Of a stretch of DNA of 64,000 nt, positions 29,931 through 41,480 are shown piece by piece. Position 1 is the first letter of the stretch, and each line of letters starts with the position of its first letter. This DNA is from Salminus brasiliensis (taxonomy: Eukaryota; Chordata; Actinopteri; Characiformes; Bryconidae). The position numbers and the translations under genes are program-made. Under the pieces are notes generated by a model. It saw only the letters and a program-made list of their open reading frames with translations, was not told the DNA's origin and searched no databases. The DNA lies in the NCBI RefSeq assembly GCF_030463535.1, contig NC_132881.1, forward strand, positions 2,173,345 through 2,237,344, read 5' to 3'.

Positions 29931-31139
29931 ACAGGTTTAAGCATAAACACACCATCATATTTACACACATATATACATGAACATAAAACATATGCATGCA
30001 AAACATAAAAAACAGAACATTGACATGGTATAATTATACACCATGAGGACAAAAGTATTGGGACATCTGTTCATTAAAAGGAGTGTTAAAAGGAGTGTAT
30101 CCTGGTTCTGTAACTGTAGTAACTGTCTCTACTGTCCAAGGAAGAAAACTTTCTGCTAGATTTTGAAGGAGCACTGCTGTGCGAATTTAATTGCATTCAG
30201 TATTCAACTTCAACTTAAAGCATGCCCACATGCCCAGTGCACAAGTATTTGGACACAGCAGCGTGAATAAAGCACCATACATGCTTTAAGACCTTTAATA
30301 GCTTTTTGTTTTAAATATATTGTTATGTCAATATATTTAAATAGGCATTTTGCATGAGAATTCATACTTATGAATATAGCATATTCATTTAAAAAGATTT
30401 TTATGTTTTCTTTTATCTTTTATTATTTCCACATTAAAAGCACGGAGGTTTTACCAGTATTTTATTGTCACATACTGACAATACCAAAATGAAGAAATTT
30501 CTAGATAGTTGTAGTTACAGAATAAACAATGTTGTAATTTTTCAGGATAATTTAAACATAACGATGCTGTTATTTTTAAATCATATTGAATTTTAGCAGG
30601 GTACACTTTCTGTTTTAAGTTTATATGAAACTTAGGAATTAGACAGAACGTTTTCCACTGAATTGAAAGAACATGAGGTAGTGTAACAATATAATTTTAG
30701 CACAAAACAGTTCGTATGGATCTGTCACTGATATGACACTAAACTGTGTGATTAACTACTTTACCTATAGGAGAATATATTGCTGTAAGAACCTGAGCAG
30801 TATAGCAACATACTTTTGAAGATCTTCAGAATTATTTATTTTTTATTTCAGTCCCCTTTAAGACAGGACTCTTCTCCAGTTGTTAACTCACATTAAGACA
30901 GATATTTTTGCATTACACGTTTTCTACATGTTTATGCTACTAAATTAGAGCTGTCCGGCTTACAGTGTGAGAAAATACAGTCAGTGTACCAAGGTACAAC
31001 TGCTACAGACAGTTCAAATGAGTCACTGTTTGTTTTTTGTTTTTTTTGTTATTTACCTATTTGGGGCCTAATGATCAGAATCTCATAATGATTAATGAGA
31101 AATGTGTGAGAAATAATTAGATGTATGTGTTTGAACTTT
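29931..31139. other. rtf1-ndufaf1 intergenic spacer
   Basis: AT-rich. It holds a dispersed repeat at about 30,040-30,250 (GAGGACAAAAGTATTGGGAC; ACTGTCTCTACTGTCCAAGG) whose inner text recurs at 17,215-17,275 and 61,720-61,770. No exon was recognised. Confidence 0.55.
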
Positions 31140-31280
31140 ATCCGCAAGGTCGGAACGTGAGCAGCGTCCGCTTGTTTCCGTACGGACTATTTATGATGGA
31201 GAGCGCGATGGCAGCTTAGTGGAGAGACCTGGTGGTCTTAAACGAACTAAATACGTTTACTAAATTGATCGGTTGTAAGC

Positions 31281-31313
<33 letters not shown>

Positions 31314-31554
31314 CCGTTAATAATACTGTGCACTATTGTGTTTTTTTGTAGTCGTTTAATTACATTTGTTACCGTCCCACTGTTGACCCATTTGACCCTA
31401 ATTTAGGAAACCCTTCATTCATTCATTTTCCTCATAATAATAATAATATTAATATTAATAATAACAACAAGGATTCAGACATTACGCTCCCGATCAGCTC
31501 CCGGGGCTGAAGGATTCGGACTGTTTTTGGGTTATCAGATAAACCTCGTATGTC
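31140..31554 (+). promoter_or_regulatory. ndufaf1: ndufaf1 promoter and 5' UTR region
   Basis: A short GC-richer segment (31,140-31,225, AGGTCGGAACGTGAGCAGCG) precedes a (TTA)n run and the coding exon. Whether an untranslated exon is spliced to the coding exon is unclear. A TATCAG acceptor-like site lies about 20 bases upstream of the ATG. Confidence 0.4.
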
Positions 31555-33332
31555 ATGGCCATGTCCAGGGCGATTCTCCAGGCTCCTACAGGAGTGTGTG
31601 TCCTCTTCAGGAGACAGCTGCTCCAGCCCGGACACTGTTCAGTCGTCTTGAGCACCAGGACCGTATACCAAAAATACAGGAGACCGGGTCAGGCTCCGGA
31701 CAAACGGCGGCCCTGGGAGAGATTCCAGTTCGACTACGACAAAGGCAAGGAGTCCGTAAAAACACAGCTTCAGCTGCTGAAGGATTATTTCACGGCCCGG
31801 TGGATAGGGCCCGAGGGTCGGCCCCTGCGCGAGCACCTTTTTGAGCAGACCTCGGTGCAGTGGGTGTTCCGGGGGCCAAAGTCTCTGGATGAATGGTTGG
31901 TGACCTCAGACAAAGAGATAGGGGGCCGGAGTGAAGCGTACCTGAAGCTGGGGAAGAATAACACCACCTGTCTGGTGTACGGGACTCTGTGCTCGGTCCC
32001 ACCTCGGGATGGGCAGACCCGTTACAGTGGGTACTGCACCCTGCGCTCCAAACAGATCCTGGTCAGTGGTTGGATGCATTTGTTTTTCTGTCACAGAAAG
32101 AGAGCTCCATGATACTTGAAGTGATTTTCCTGATGTCTGTGTCTAAGTCTATGAGTGCAGTGATGTGGTACAGCACAGAGACTCTCTAATAGTCAAGAGA
32201 CGGAGTTTACAGTGTTTAGTGAACCTGTGGTGTGAATGGAAAGGATTGGTAAAGATTGGTAAAGATTGGTGCTGTACCTTTTGAATCTGTGTTTTCTTGC
32301 CCTACCAGGGTTTATTCAACAAGAAGAAGCACTTTGATTGGTCCCACTTCAACTCGCTCCACCTTCGAGTCCGTGGAGATGGGAGGCCCTGGATGATTAG
32401 CCTTGCACCAGATACCTACTTCTCCCACAACGCCGACGACCTCTACTGTTACTTCCTGTACACCCGAGGAGGGCCATACTGGCAGGATGTCAAGGTTTGT
32501 GCTGCAGAAGCGTCTGCAGTGGTCAGAAATGTGTCCCCTCTTTAACAACCCCTCAAAAGGCCGGGTCTAAATGTCTAGTACACACTTAATAAAGAGTCTG
32601 CTAGTTTGCATTGCAGTCTTTGCAGTTAACGGACACCCAAACTAGCATTTTGTGGTGATGGGAGGAGAGGTGGGCCATTCTGTCCACCCATAGAGCACAG
32701 TTATGCTCTCCTCCGACTTCCCTCCACCTTGGACCTGCCATCTCCTTATGTAATGGGCCAAGTTGTAGTAGCATTAAATTAAGACAACTTCTTACCTTAG
32801 AGAGAGCCAATAAGTCAAGATATTTGGCATAAATAAATCTGAAATAAATCCAAAAATAGTCAGTATGTCCAGATTTAAGCATGTGAAATTTTGAAAGGGA
32901 GCCAAGGGAAAATTAGTGCGACTAATTACTGTGCGAAATGGACTTCTCTAGTGCATGTTTATTCATCATACTGCTTTTTTCGTGTGTGTTACAGATCCCA
33001 TTTTCTAAGTTCTTCTTTTCAAGCCGAGGCAGAATACAGGATGGGCAGTATCCTCTCTGGTTGGACAAGGTCAGGTTAATTACATACTTCTGCTTGAGGC
33101 CACAGTAGATAAGATCAGTCATTTTGAAAATGTTGCACATTGTAAATGAAGTCATGGAAGTAGCCATTGTAAAATGGACAAATTTTGGGCTTGCTTTCAG
33201 ATCAACACTATTGGCTTCTCGCTGGCAGACGCTGCAGATGGTCCTTTTCAGTTGGAGATTGACTTCATTGCTGTGTGTAATGACCGCAGTCACACTGAGG
33301 AGTTTGCATATGAAATGTATTTGACGAACTGA
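31555..33332 (+). CDS. ndufaf1: ndufaf1 (CIA30, mitochondrial complex I assembly factor), complete
   Basis: NDUFAF1/CIA30 is a mitochondrial matrix chaperone needed to assemble the membrane arm of respiratory complex I (family knowledge). Exons 31555-32061, 32309-32494, 32995-33069 and 33201-33332 (stop TGA) join in phase to 299 residues, somewhat shorter than human (about 327). The first ~50 residues are basic and hydroxylated without acidic residues until about position 60, as expected of a mitochondrial presequence. A second ATG is two codons downstream. The CIA30 domain covers roughly residues 110-290: [20 protein letters not shown], then [36 protein letters not shown] and the C-terminal LEIDFIAV ... 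HTEEFAYE. The AATAAA is 23 bases after the stop and is interlocked with the convergent nusap1 signal. Confidence 0.96.
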
Positions 33333-33354
33333 AAGTGGCAGCGGGTCCATGTCC

Positions 33355-33371
33355 AATAAACACAATTTATT
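33355..33371. terminator. two-way poly(A) signal of ndufaf1 and nusap1
   Basis: AATAAA (33355-33360, plus) and TTTATT (33366-33371, which is AATAAA on the minus strand) are separated by five bases, forming one palindrome. For ndufaf1 a GT-rich then T-rich downstream element follows at 33,385-33,408. For nusap1 this would give a 3' UTR of about 330 nt overlapping the ndufaf1 3' end. An ATTAAA at 33459-33464 (minus) is an earlier alternative for nusap1. Confidence 0.7.
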
Positions 33372-33684
33372 GAATCTAGTGCAATACATAGTGTGCTTTT
33401 TTTTTTTAGCATCCAAACAAATCCAATGACAACAATGTACAAAACCATTCAGACTTGTTTAATAGTAAATAAAAGCAGATTTTAAACATGACCATGCTTT
33501 TTCTCCTGACATCAATCTTCATCCATAAAGAATTACATATATACAAAAAAAAAAAGACTATGTATAAAACATTTTTTTCCCCATTTAGAAAGCACAGCGT
33601 AACCAAAAAACTAGCTTTCAAACACAGACAAAGGACAGACGCACGTTAAGAAGTTTAACGCTAAAGTAGACAAACCCTAAAGTA

Positions 33685-36600
33685 TTAAGCCATAACCAGA
33701 CCACGCCTGGCACCAAGCATGGTCTCTTTCTTCTGCTTCCTGCCCTCTGTGTGCTTGACGCGTCGTTCCTCCCTGCGGTGGAAAAGAAAGGAGAGCAAAA
33801 ATGACTCCTATTCAATTCTTGGATGAATGCATCTAATTGGAAATCACTGAAACACAGTTTGTCCTCTGTGTCATACAGATAAGCAATTATTACCTAGCTG
33901 GATCCAGTTACACTTTCAGAGAAGATACTGGCACGGACTCACTCACCTTGTCTGTACCTGGTGTTGTTTGTAATTTTTCTGGTGAGAAGGAATCGTCACA
34001 GACTTGTTCAGGGCTGCGTTTTCTTGCATTGCGCCAAAAGGCTTCAGCTTCCCTGTGGGGATTAAATGGGGGGGCAGTGGCATTAGATGTGTCCAATAAA
34101 TCCAGAGGTAAATCTAAATCTGGGATACTAATGCCTCATTAAAGCAATTAGCAACAACAACAAATGATTCTCTGTGTCTGGTTATATACAGTAGCGTAGC
34201 AAATAATGTACAAATCTGAGACCACCCACCCGTGTGAGGCTTATAGGTGAGGGGCCGAGAGAGACTGGCTTTCAAATCAAATGGGTTTTTCTTGTTGGTC
34301 GATGGAGTGGACGATGCACCATTGAAGACAAAGGGAGTCACTCCTAACGGTAAAACATAAAATTGGAATTTTATTGCATTTCCCAAATAAATGTGAATTA
34401 TTAATAGTTAAACACAAACATGCAGCACCACACTTTATTAATGACGTCTACTGTGTTTTGGATTAATGTTATTAATGTGGCTATTTCGGTCTTCGTAAGT
34501 GGTCATATCTGTCCATATTAAAAGCCTTTACTTTTAGCAGACAGCTAAGCATGTTCTTACCTGCGGTTTTATTCATGGAAGTGGTGGTCTTGTTAGTCTC
34601 TGTTTTGGTGCGGCCTTCAGACTTCCTGCCAGGAGTGGGGGTTAGAGGAATCATGGGGGACATCCGAGCTGGAGTCTTCACCAAAGAACGCTTGTGCTCA
34701 TTGTCCTGTGTTGCTTCAGAGAACCTAAACCATTTAAAAAGGGCATCAATTTATGAACAAGTAAGTCTTATACAGACAGTAGTATTATTTAGAGTTTAAC
34801 CTTCAACACCTGGTTTGGTGAATTAGTGCTTAATTATAGTAACCAGGTGAGCTGGTGATAGAATCGAACACATGCACATGTTGGCTGGGGGCATCCAGGA
34901 GAAATCTGGATGCTCTTTGAACTAGCTCACAAGATCACAACTACTTTCTTTAATACAGTAAAAACTCTCTGCAGAGAGAAATGCTTTAAATACTGTGACT
35001 GGGTGCCTAGAACCTTTAAACAGTATTGTTTATATAATCGGTTGCATGAAATCCATGATGTCTAACTACCGGCTTCATCTTACCTGACATTGATCTTGTT
35101 GACTGAAAAGACACTTGGTTTGAAGGTGGTACTGTCTTTTGCCGCAGACCTGTTGGCAAGAATTGGGGTGAACCTGCGTTTCTCTGCAGCAGGTTTCCTC
35201 TCCTGCAGGCCTGGACTGAACAGCGAGGCTCGGCTGGCTGGCGGTTTCTGCTGATAAACGTATCTTTAAGTCCAATGCTATTTCACAGAGCAAGACTGGT
35301 TTTATGAAGAGGAAACTAAAGCAAAACCATGGTTTACTTACAGCCCTAGTCTTTGCATCACCTGATTTCTTTGTCGTGTTCTCGGACTGAGCCTGAAATG
35401 ACAAGATGTTGAATGCTGTAATAAACTGCAAAGGGAAACAGTAAACATCATTCGGCACATTTCAATCCACTTCTTATTCTCAACAGCCTGAACAATTTAA
35501 AAGATATTAGAGAAAAGAGCAGTGCCTGAGAGCACCCACTTAAATATAGCTAATTCACCTTAAGTTCCTTAACAGAGCTTCTGAGGGTTTCCATCTGCTT
35601 GTTCTTCCTCTGCACGTAAGAATCAATAGACTCCATCTTATTGAAGTGGGCCTCATGGAGTTTCTTGAAGTCTAAAGAAAACACAAACACACATTATGTG
35701 AAGCACGGTGACTAAAATAGGCGTAATCCGACGTAGCATGTTAAAACGCAGGACCTGACCTTGCTGTTCTTTGCACTTTTTGCATTTACATCCACTTCAG
35801 AGGACGTACACATGCTTGAATAGCCTACAAATCACTCTGTTACATTCAATCAATTCGTCGTCTTAAACATTTGGAAGTAGAATCGCGATTTACTAATGTA
35901 TAATGGAATCGATGTGTGTCAGTGCCCACATATTCTGAAACCTCAAACACATTACATTCAAACACGTAAATGACCGTTTTTCACATAATGAAACCCTGAC
36001 TTACTCCACAGAATATCGGCGAAAACTCCCAGATAACGCACTTCTTTTGTTAACCTGGTAGAATAAAGTAAGAGTGGGAGATATGGCATACTGCCCTGCA
36101 GGAACCCAACTAATCAGGCCCATTTTGATCTCTGTACCAAAACATGCAGTTGTTCCATTCTCCTCAAACACTAATGTTATTCAGGATAGACTCAGGGAAG
36201 CATATTGCGACGAAGTACCAGAACAATGATGTAATCATTTTGCCCAACTCTTATAAACAGATTAAAATAAAACCTTACTGGGAGTGGTTGGTCTCAGAGG
36301 TGCCTTCTTCTTCAAGAGACCCTCATGACGAGGAATTCTACCAGCAGTTTTCTTACCCACGCCTGTAATGCAAAACACAAAAACTGAAGTCCCTGTAGTT
36401 ATTTGACCATGTTGGGACTGAACGTGTTGCCAAATGTATACCTTGAGCAGTCTGCTGAGTGTCAGGGTCATTAACAAATTCCGGTTTAGCCTCTGCTTGG
36501 TTTTTTGGAGTCTCTGTGCTCTTTCCTGAGGACACCTTTCTCCTTTTCGAACTCCTTCTGCCTTCCTCGGAGTCATTAGGCTTGGCATCGTCCTGAAAAT

Positions 36601-37894
36601 TGCGAACACTTAGTGCTGGGCGGTACTTACCAGCATATATAAACATACTACGATATTGCTTTTTGTAAATAATGAGCACATATCCAGGATACACTGCTAA
36701 TTAAACAGCAATAGCCTTACTATCAAAAGGTTAATAATGTTTTTTATTATTTAACAAGCACACGAATATGAAAAGCATCAGATTTCGCCATTAGTGAATC
36801 CCTACCACAAGTCTTATGATTTTAATTTTTGTTGTACTTTGCGCGGTATCCAGTACCCATCATATATAACATGATTGTTATATGCGTTATATTTATACAC
36901 ACAACAATCACAACAATCTTACCTGGGCTGGGCTCTCTTCCACTTTGGGCTCACCATCTGCACTGCCCTGGTCAGAATGCTTCCTCTTTGCGCTCTGACC
37001 CTTCCCACGGCGATTGGTCACATTTGAAGACACGACCTTGTCCACTGCCTGTGCACCAACATCATTTCCCTGAAGGATGCAATGCATTTGCTATGATGCT
37101 AAGGAACACAATTCTAATGTTTCATAACTAAGACAAACTCAAAAGGATGCAAAAAGGTGTACAGCGGCTGATTAGGAGATTAGACTCACGTTCTCTGAGC
37201 TCTCCTGTTGCTCAAAGTGCTGCTTTAAGGCCTTCAGCAACTTCTCAGCCTAAAAGCAAAACAAAGGTTAAGGTTAGATTCCACTCGGCTGCAAATGAAT
37301 GAGATTCTCTTTAAACCCTTTAGACCTTGTAAGTAAGCCCATACTTTGTCAAGCGCAAGGGCATTACTGTCATAATAAATAGCAGCTTCATAGACCCCAA
37401 AATAGAAACCTGTGGGACGCCACAATGATGTGCTAAATCCACAAAGGTTTCTGCATTAAAATAATAATAATAATAATAATAATAATAATTTTTAAACCTA
37501 AATAATAAATATAGCTAAAGCTGTGTGCATGATTTAAAAAATATATTAAAAGACATCCATCCTATTTTTACATAAACTAAACTCTCCAAAAAATATTTAA
37601 AATAATAATAATAAAAAAAAAAGTTATAAAATGTTCATCACAAACGTTAGCCAGCCAGCACCCTACATAGATCTCAGCGAGGCTGACAAATGTTCCATAC
37701 CACCTTAAAAGTCGCACAGTCACATTAAGGAGCCCGGCCATGCCCCAGTCTGCACCGTGCAGCATTTAAGGTGGACCAGAAATAAGACTAACGATCCCAG
37801 TTATCCGTCTTACCTTCATGTTGGCTTTCAAACCAACGGATTTGGCAAGCTGCTGCAAGTCTCCATACTTAAGAGAGTCTAAATCCATCTTCAT
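33685..37894 (-). CDS. nusap1: nusap1 (nucleolar and spindle associated protein 1), complete
   Basis: NuSAP is a microtubule- and chromatin-binding mitotic spindle protein (family knowledge). Twelve exons: 37814-37894 (ATG), 37190-37249, 36923-37069, 36442-36592, 36279-36362, 35559-35671, 35342-35392, 35084-35250, 34561-34724, 34230-34343, 33947-34052 and 33685-33772 (stop TAA). They are in phase throughout and give 441 residues, equal to the human length. Residues ~4-45 ([20 protein letters not shown]...) form the N-terminal SAP DNA-binding motif. Basic central part with [13 protein letters not shown] (nuclear signal). [20 protein letters not shown] and [19 protein letters not shown] are family signatures, and the Arg/Lys/Glu-rich C-terminus ends [10 protein letters not shown]. 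It is head-to-head with oip5 and tail-to-tail with ndufaf1. At the position where human has a KEN tripeptide, this copy has QEN. Confidence 0.96.
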
Positions 37895-38262
37895 GACCAA
37901 AGCCTGGCGCCCTGGAGCTTAAAAAAACAGGCAAACGGGGTCGAAAACAGTAAATTTGAGCGAGTCGAAATTAACCGCGTTTGTTTTGGTCGGCGACTGA
38001 GCGAGGGCGCGCGCCTGCGTCCGTTGAAAACCACGTTTCAAAAATCGCCTCCTAGACGTTTGATTGGCTAGGAGCGCTGGTGACGACACCGAGTCCTTTG
38101 TGCTGATTGGCGCGTATGGCGAAATTGGGCGGCGCCTAAAAAAACACAAGCACGCTGCGTGTGAGGGGTGAAGGAGGTGGACGCTGCGTGTGAGGGGTGA
38201 AGGAGGTGGACGCCGTGTTTTGGGTGCCTGTTAGCGCGTTTGGTGTCTCGCTAGTGCAGAAA
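37895..38262. promoter_or_regulatory. shared nusap1/oip5 bidirectional promoter
   Basis: Only 368 bp separate the two start codons. Three ATTGG (inverted CCAAT) boxes lie at 38063, 38106 and 38124. There is a TTTGAA on the minus strand (38038-38043) resembling the cell-cycle homology region, and E2F-like GGCGAAATTGGGCGGCGCC sequence. CpG-rich, no TATA box. CCAAT plus CHR/E2F sites are the known layout of G2/M genes controlled by NF-Y and DREAM/MuvB, which suits both genes. Confidence 0.75.
38152..38209. repeat. 29-bp perfect tandem duplication in the nusap1/oip5 promoter
   Basis: Two identical 29-bp copies (38152-38180 and 38181-38209), each beginning ACGCTGCGTGTGAGGGGTGA. They end about 50 bp before the oip5 ATG, so they lie in its promoter or 5' UTR. 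A partial third start (ACGCCGTG) follows. Confidence 0.95.
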
Positions 38263-40609
38263 ATGTCTCACAGAAAGCCTAGTTGTCGTTTAGCTGACAG
38301 CTATGAGTGCGATAGCACCCAAAGTAGCTTAGTGGTGGACCAGCTGAGAGCTGTGGAGCAGCCAAGAGAGCACAGCATGGACTATGAGAAGTGCAGTGTT
38401 TTGCACTGCGCCAAGTGCAGCACGGTCATAGCTGACTCTCTGGGTGTTTGTGGGGAGGCTAAGCATATCAAATCCATCATTTGCCTCAGTAAGTTTGTGG
38501 ATTGTGTCAGGTAAAATGTTCATTCGTGAAAAATTAATTAATTAAGTAATATCAATATCTGCTGGTGGTTTGTGAGATGTGTATGTAAGTATGTAATGCT
38601 CAGGGCAGCTGAAAACTGCCTAATTGAGTGTTTTCCAGGCCCAGTTGAAGGACCTCTAGGGTCAGCTATGCTATGGCACACCATGAGGGTTAAGGCCTTT
38701 TTAGCAGCATCTCTTTATCCCATATAATTGAATGTCCTGTATTGTGCCTTTAAAAAGCAGTCCAGATCCTTTTGACCTGGCTGTGAATGGGCAGGGCTAA
38801 ACTATGGAATATATGTCATATGTAAATGAGCTGTTACATCACAAAAAATGTCCTGAAACTAGTTATGTAATAATGTTCATCTGTTATTATATCAACATGT
38901 GTTGGTATGTAATAACTATTACATCTTTTAAACAACTAATGCTGTCCTACACAGAGATCACTAAGGATGTGAGAGTGAGAGGGAAGTTCGAGGTGTGCCT
39001 AGATGGTCCTCTGGCTTTTTGGTAAGTAAACCGTCCCTTAATGTGGCAGTTTTCTTATTTTCTTATGTTCTAAATTTGAAGTAAAAATCTACTCTTCCAT
39101 ACTTGTTTCCCAGCACTTACAAGATCCTTGAATGCACCGGTTGTCACCGTAGTGTGGGTGTTGTCCTTCACTCCACCCCACCACATTGGTCCTGCTTGAG
39201 GAACCTCTTTCTCTTGCGGAAAGAAGTGTTAAACTGGTGAGATTAAAATGGAAAAGGAAAAAAAATAAACTCTAATGTATGAATTCTGCAAAAAAAATAC
39301 ATTTTCATATTTCTGATGTTTATTTCCTTTATTCCCTTCAGTTACATGTTAAGAGATTCCACAGTGGTGAAAGCTACCAAAGTCAGCTTTGAAACCAGAC
39401 CTCTGAGAAGAAGCATCATTGAGGTAAGCATAGCTTGAATGTCAGAAATGTATCTATGTGCACTATTGAGGGCAGTTGTAGGGAGAATATCATGGAGCAC
39501 CCCAATTTCTATCACTTTTTAGAATGTATGTAAGCAATTCTTTAAAACAACACTGTCTGTAAAGGGAAACTAAGCTGCAAAATCTGGGTCTTGGTTTTAA
39601 TGATGTCAAAAAACAACACACTTAAATATTAGTGTATGGCAGATAAGCAATACAAGGCAGCCAGTGAGAAAGAAATGGCCTTTTTGGATAAATAAAACTT
39701 TTTGGGGGGGCATTTGGTATGTACAGCAACATGGACCACAACAGTGTCTCTCCAAAATGTCAACTTTACAGGACGAGAAAAAATCTTAACTTTCAATGGA
39801 AGTCATTCATTTTGGAGCATTTCTATTGGTCCGTTCATCATACTTTTTTATGCAATGTAAAGAACAACTGGCAAATTCACATGATGTCAAATTGTGAAAA
39901 ATTAGACCTTTTTGCATTACAGCGATGATGAGTGGCTCTAAAATACAAGACAAATGCAGGATATTGGTCCTTTAATTACACGAGTGTCCATTTAAGAAAG
40001 TTGAAGTTTATTATCAGTTAACATTCCTTCAAGACAGTGGAGCACATGCCACTATGGCCCAGGGTCACAAGTTCGAACCTTGAGCCATGCTGCCTTGAGT
40101 ACCCTCATCACTCTTAAAGCGATGTTGGTCGGCACAGGCGTCTTTAGCTGGTGTGGTGGAGCCGGGGACCCACCGCGTTTCTCTGAGCATGTCTGCTGCC
40201 CGGCTATGTTGCATCGGCAGCAGTTTCAAAAAGAGGCAGTGGCTGGCTAGGCGTTTATCAGAGGAGATGTGTTAAATCCTTACCTTCTTGGTGTCTGAAG
40301 CATTGCTAGTGCTAGGGGGAGCTTTGAATGGGTGCCAAATTGGGAGAACATTTATATTGGACATGTATATGGACAAAAAGGGGGAATACAGTAATATACA
40401 AGTTATATTTGTATATAATAAATACCTTTTTCTCTTTTCCATTCGGATGGTCCGCCCAGCTGAAACAGGATATGGAAGCTCAGCTGAAGCAAGTTGAAAT
40501 GTTGAAGGAAGTACTGGAAGAAGCAAGCATTCCCAGAGAGAGCGCCCGGCCTGATGCCAGTGCCAGTCTTCCTCACTCTACTACAATGCTGACCAGTGGC
40601 AGCGAGTAG
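38263..40609 (+). CDS. oip5: oip5 (Mis18-beta, centromere CENP-A licensing factor), complete
   Basis: OIP5/Mis18beta forms the Mis18 complex with Mis18alpha and M18BP1 to license CENP-A loading at centromeres after mitosis (family knowledge). Exons 38263-38488 (ATG), 38955-39021, 39114-39236, 39342-39423 and 40460-40609 (stop TAG) give 215 residues in phase. The Mis18/Yippee-like zinc fold is shown by two CxxC pairs: VLHCAKCSTVIADS near residues 45-58 and LECTGCHRSVG near residue 106. They are followed by a C-terminal coiled coil (LKQDMEAQLKQVEMLKEVLE) used for assembly of the complex. The frame is open upstream of the ATG to a GTG at 38197, but the first ATG in good context is 38263. AATAAA at 40818-40823. 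A SINE sits in the last intron. Confidence 0.94.
39760..39910. repeat. dispersed repeat copy in oip5 intron
   Basis: Approximate inverse of the 13,960-14,130 segment, sharing the GGAGCATTT(C/T)TATTGGTCC core. It lies in oip5 intron 4. Confidence 0.5.
40035..40275 (+). mobile_element. tRNA-derived SINE in oip5 intron 4
   Basis: Pol III box-B-like GTTCGAACCTTGAGCCATGC near 40,071, then a body shared with the 45.8- and 58.0-kb copies and, inverted, with 21.4 kb (TGGTGTGGTGGAGCCGGGGA; CCCGGCTATGTTGCATCGGC). Confidence 0.6.
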
Positions 40610-40817
40610 TTGGTGCTGAAATTGTAAAGTTGCTCTTCTGTTTGTGGAATTTGATGTTTGGTCAGGGTTTTCTGTTCTAATATGTTCTATTTTCTATGGA
40701 AATGACTAATACAGGATCGTCATCTGTGTTTAGATGTCAGTCTAGAGGACGAGTGTAAATGTTTGTTTCAGTTTTGTTGTTAGGAAAAGACTTTATATAT
40801 GAAAACTAACAAACAAA

Positions 40818-40823
40818 AATAAA
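40818..40823 (+). terminator. oip5: oip5 poly(A) signal
   Basis: Canonical AATAAA 209 bp after the oip5 stop, followed by a GT-rich stretch (GTGTTTATATTGTTTCAGCG). Confidence 0.8.
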
Positions 40824-40944
40824 GTGTTTATATTGTTTCAGCGTCTCCCTTTTTCAGAAGCAGTAGCTTTATAGCGGTTCATAGGAAGAGAAAAGAATGA
40901 TAGGGAATTTACAGTTAGAGAAAACCTAAATTAGATGTGTTCAC

Positions 40945-41480
40945 TGTTTACACCTGGTCACTTCATGTAACTTGTATCTGGATTGTATCCTGATTTTAGC
41001 CACATGCGTTTACACTTGCTTACATGTCTCTGTTAGTCAGATTAAAATCCGGAACACACAGTCGCTCAGATTTCTGGTGTTTTGGTTGTACTGGGAGGAG
41101 TTTTGGATGTTGAGGGAGTCTAGGAGAGACAGAAGTGTTTACGCTACTTTAACACGTGGATCAAGTGCATGTCAGGCCCTGTTCACACTTGGCATTAACT
41201 TTAGCATCTTGGGTGATCTGATCAGAAGTGGTCAGCACAAAGTACATATTTTTAAAAAGGTGGAGAAATGCATGCAGGCCATAAAAGGAAAATAGTGTAA
41301 ATTGTGATTTTTTTTAAGGTTGCCACTATTTTCCCATTTTTGTAATTGCATATAAAACCCAGAAGATATGTATAGGTTCACTGGTGGGTTTGGGCAGTAA
41401 ATAAAATGGCTTTATTTGTGGTGTACATATGGTGAACGACACCTGGTTGCATTGGTCAGTAAGTTTCCCTCCAATGAAAC
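40945..41480. repeat. dispersed repeat stretch between oip5 and cyrano
   Basis: CCTGTTCACACTTGGCATTA followed by ACTTTAGCATCTTGGGTGATCTGATC resembles a common fish DNA-element relic. Part of the stretch (TTTTTAAAAAGGTGGAG ... ATAAAATGGCT ... GGTGAACGACACCTGGTTGC) recurs at about 60,670-60,880. No coding content. Confidence 0.5.

Noticed and set aside
38197-38262. N-terminal extension of oip5 from a GTG codon
   Set aside because: It would begin inside a recent 29-bp duplication at a non-ATG codon. The ATG at 38263 is the simpler start.
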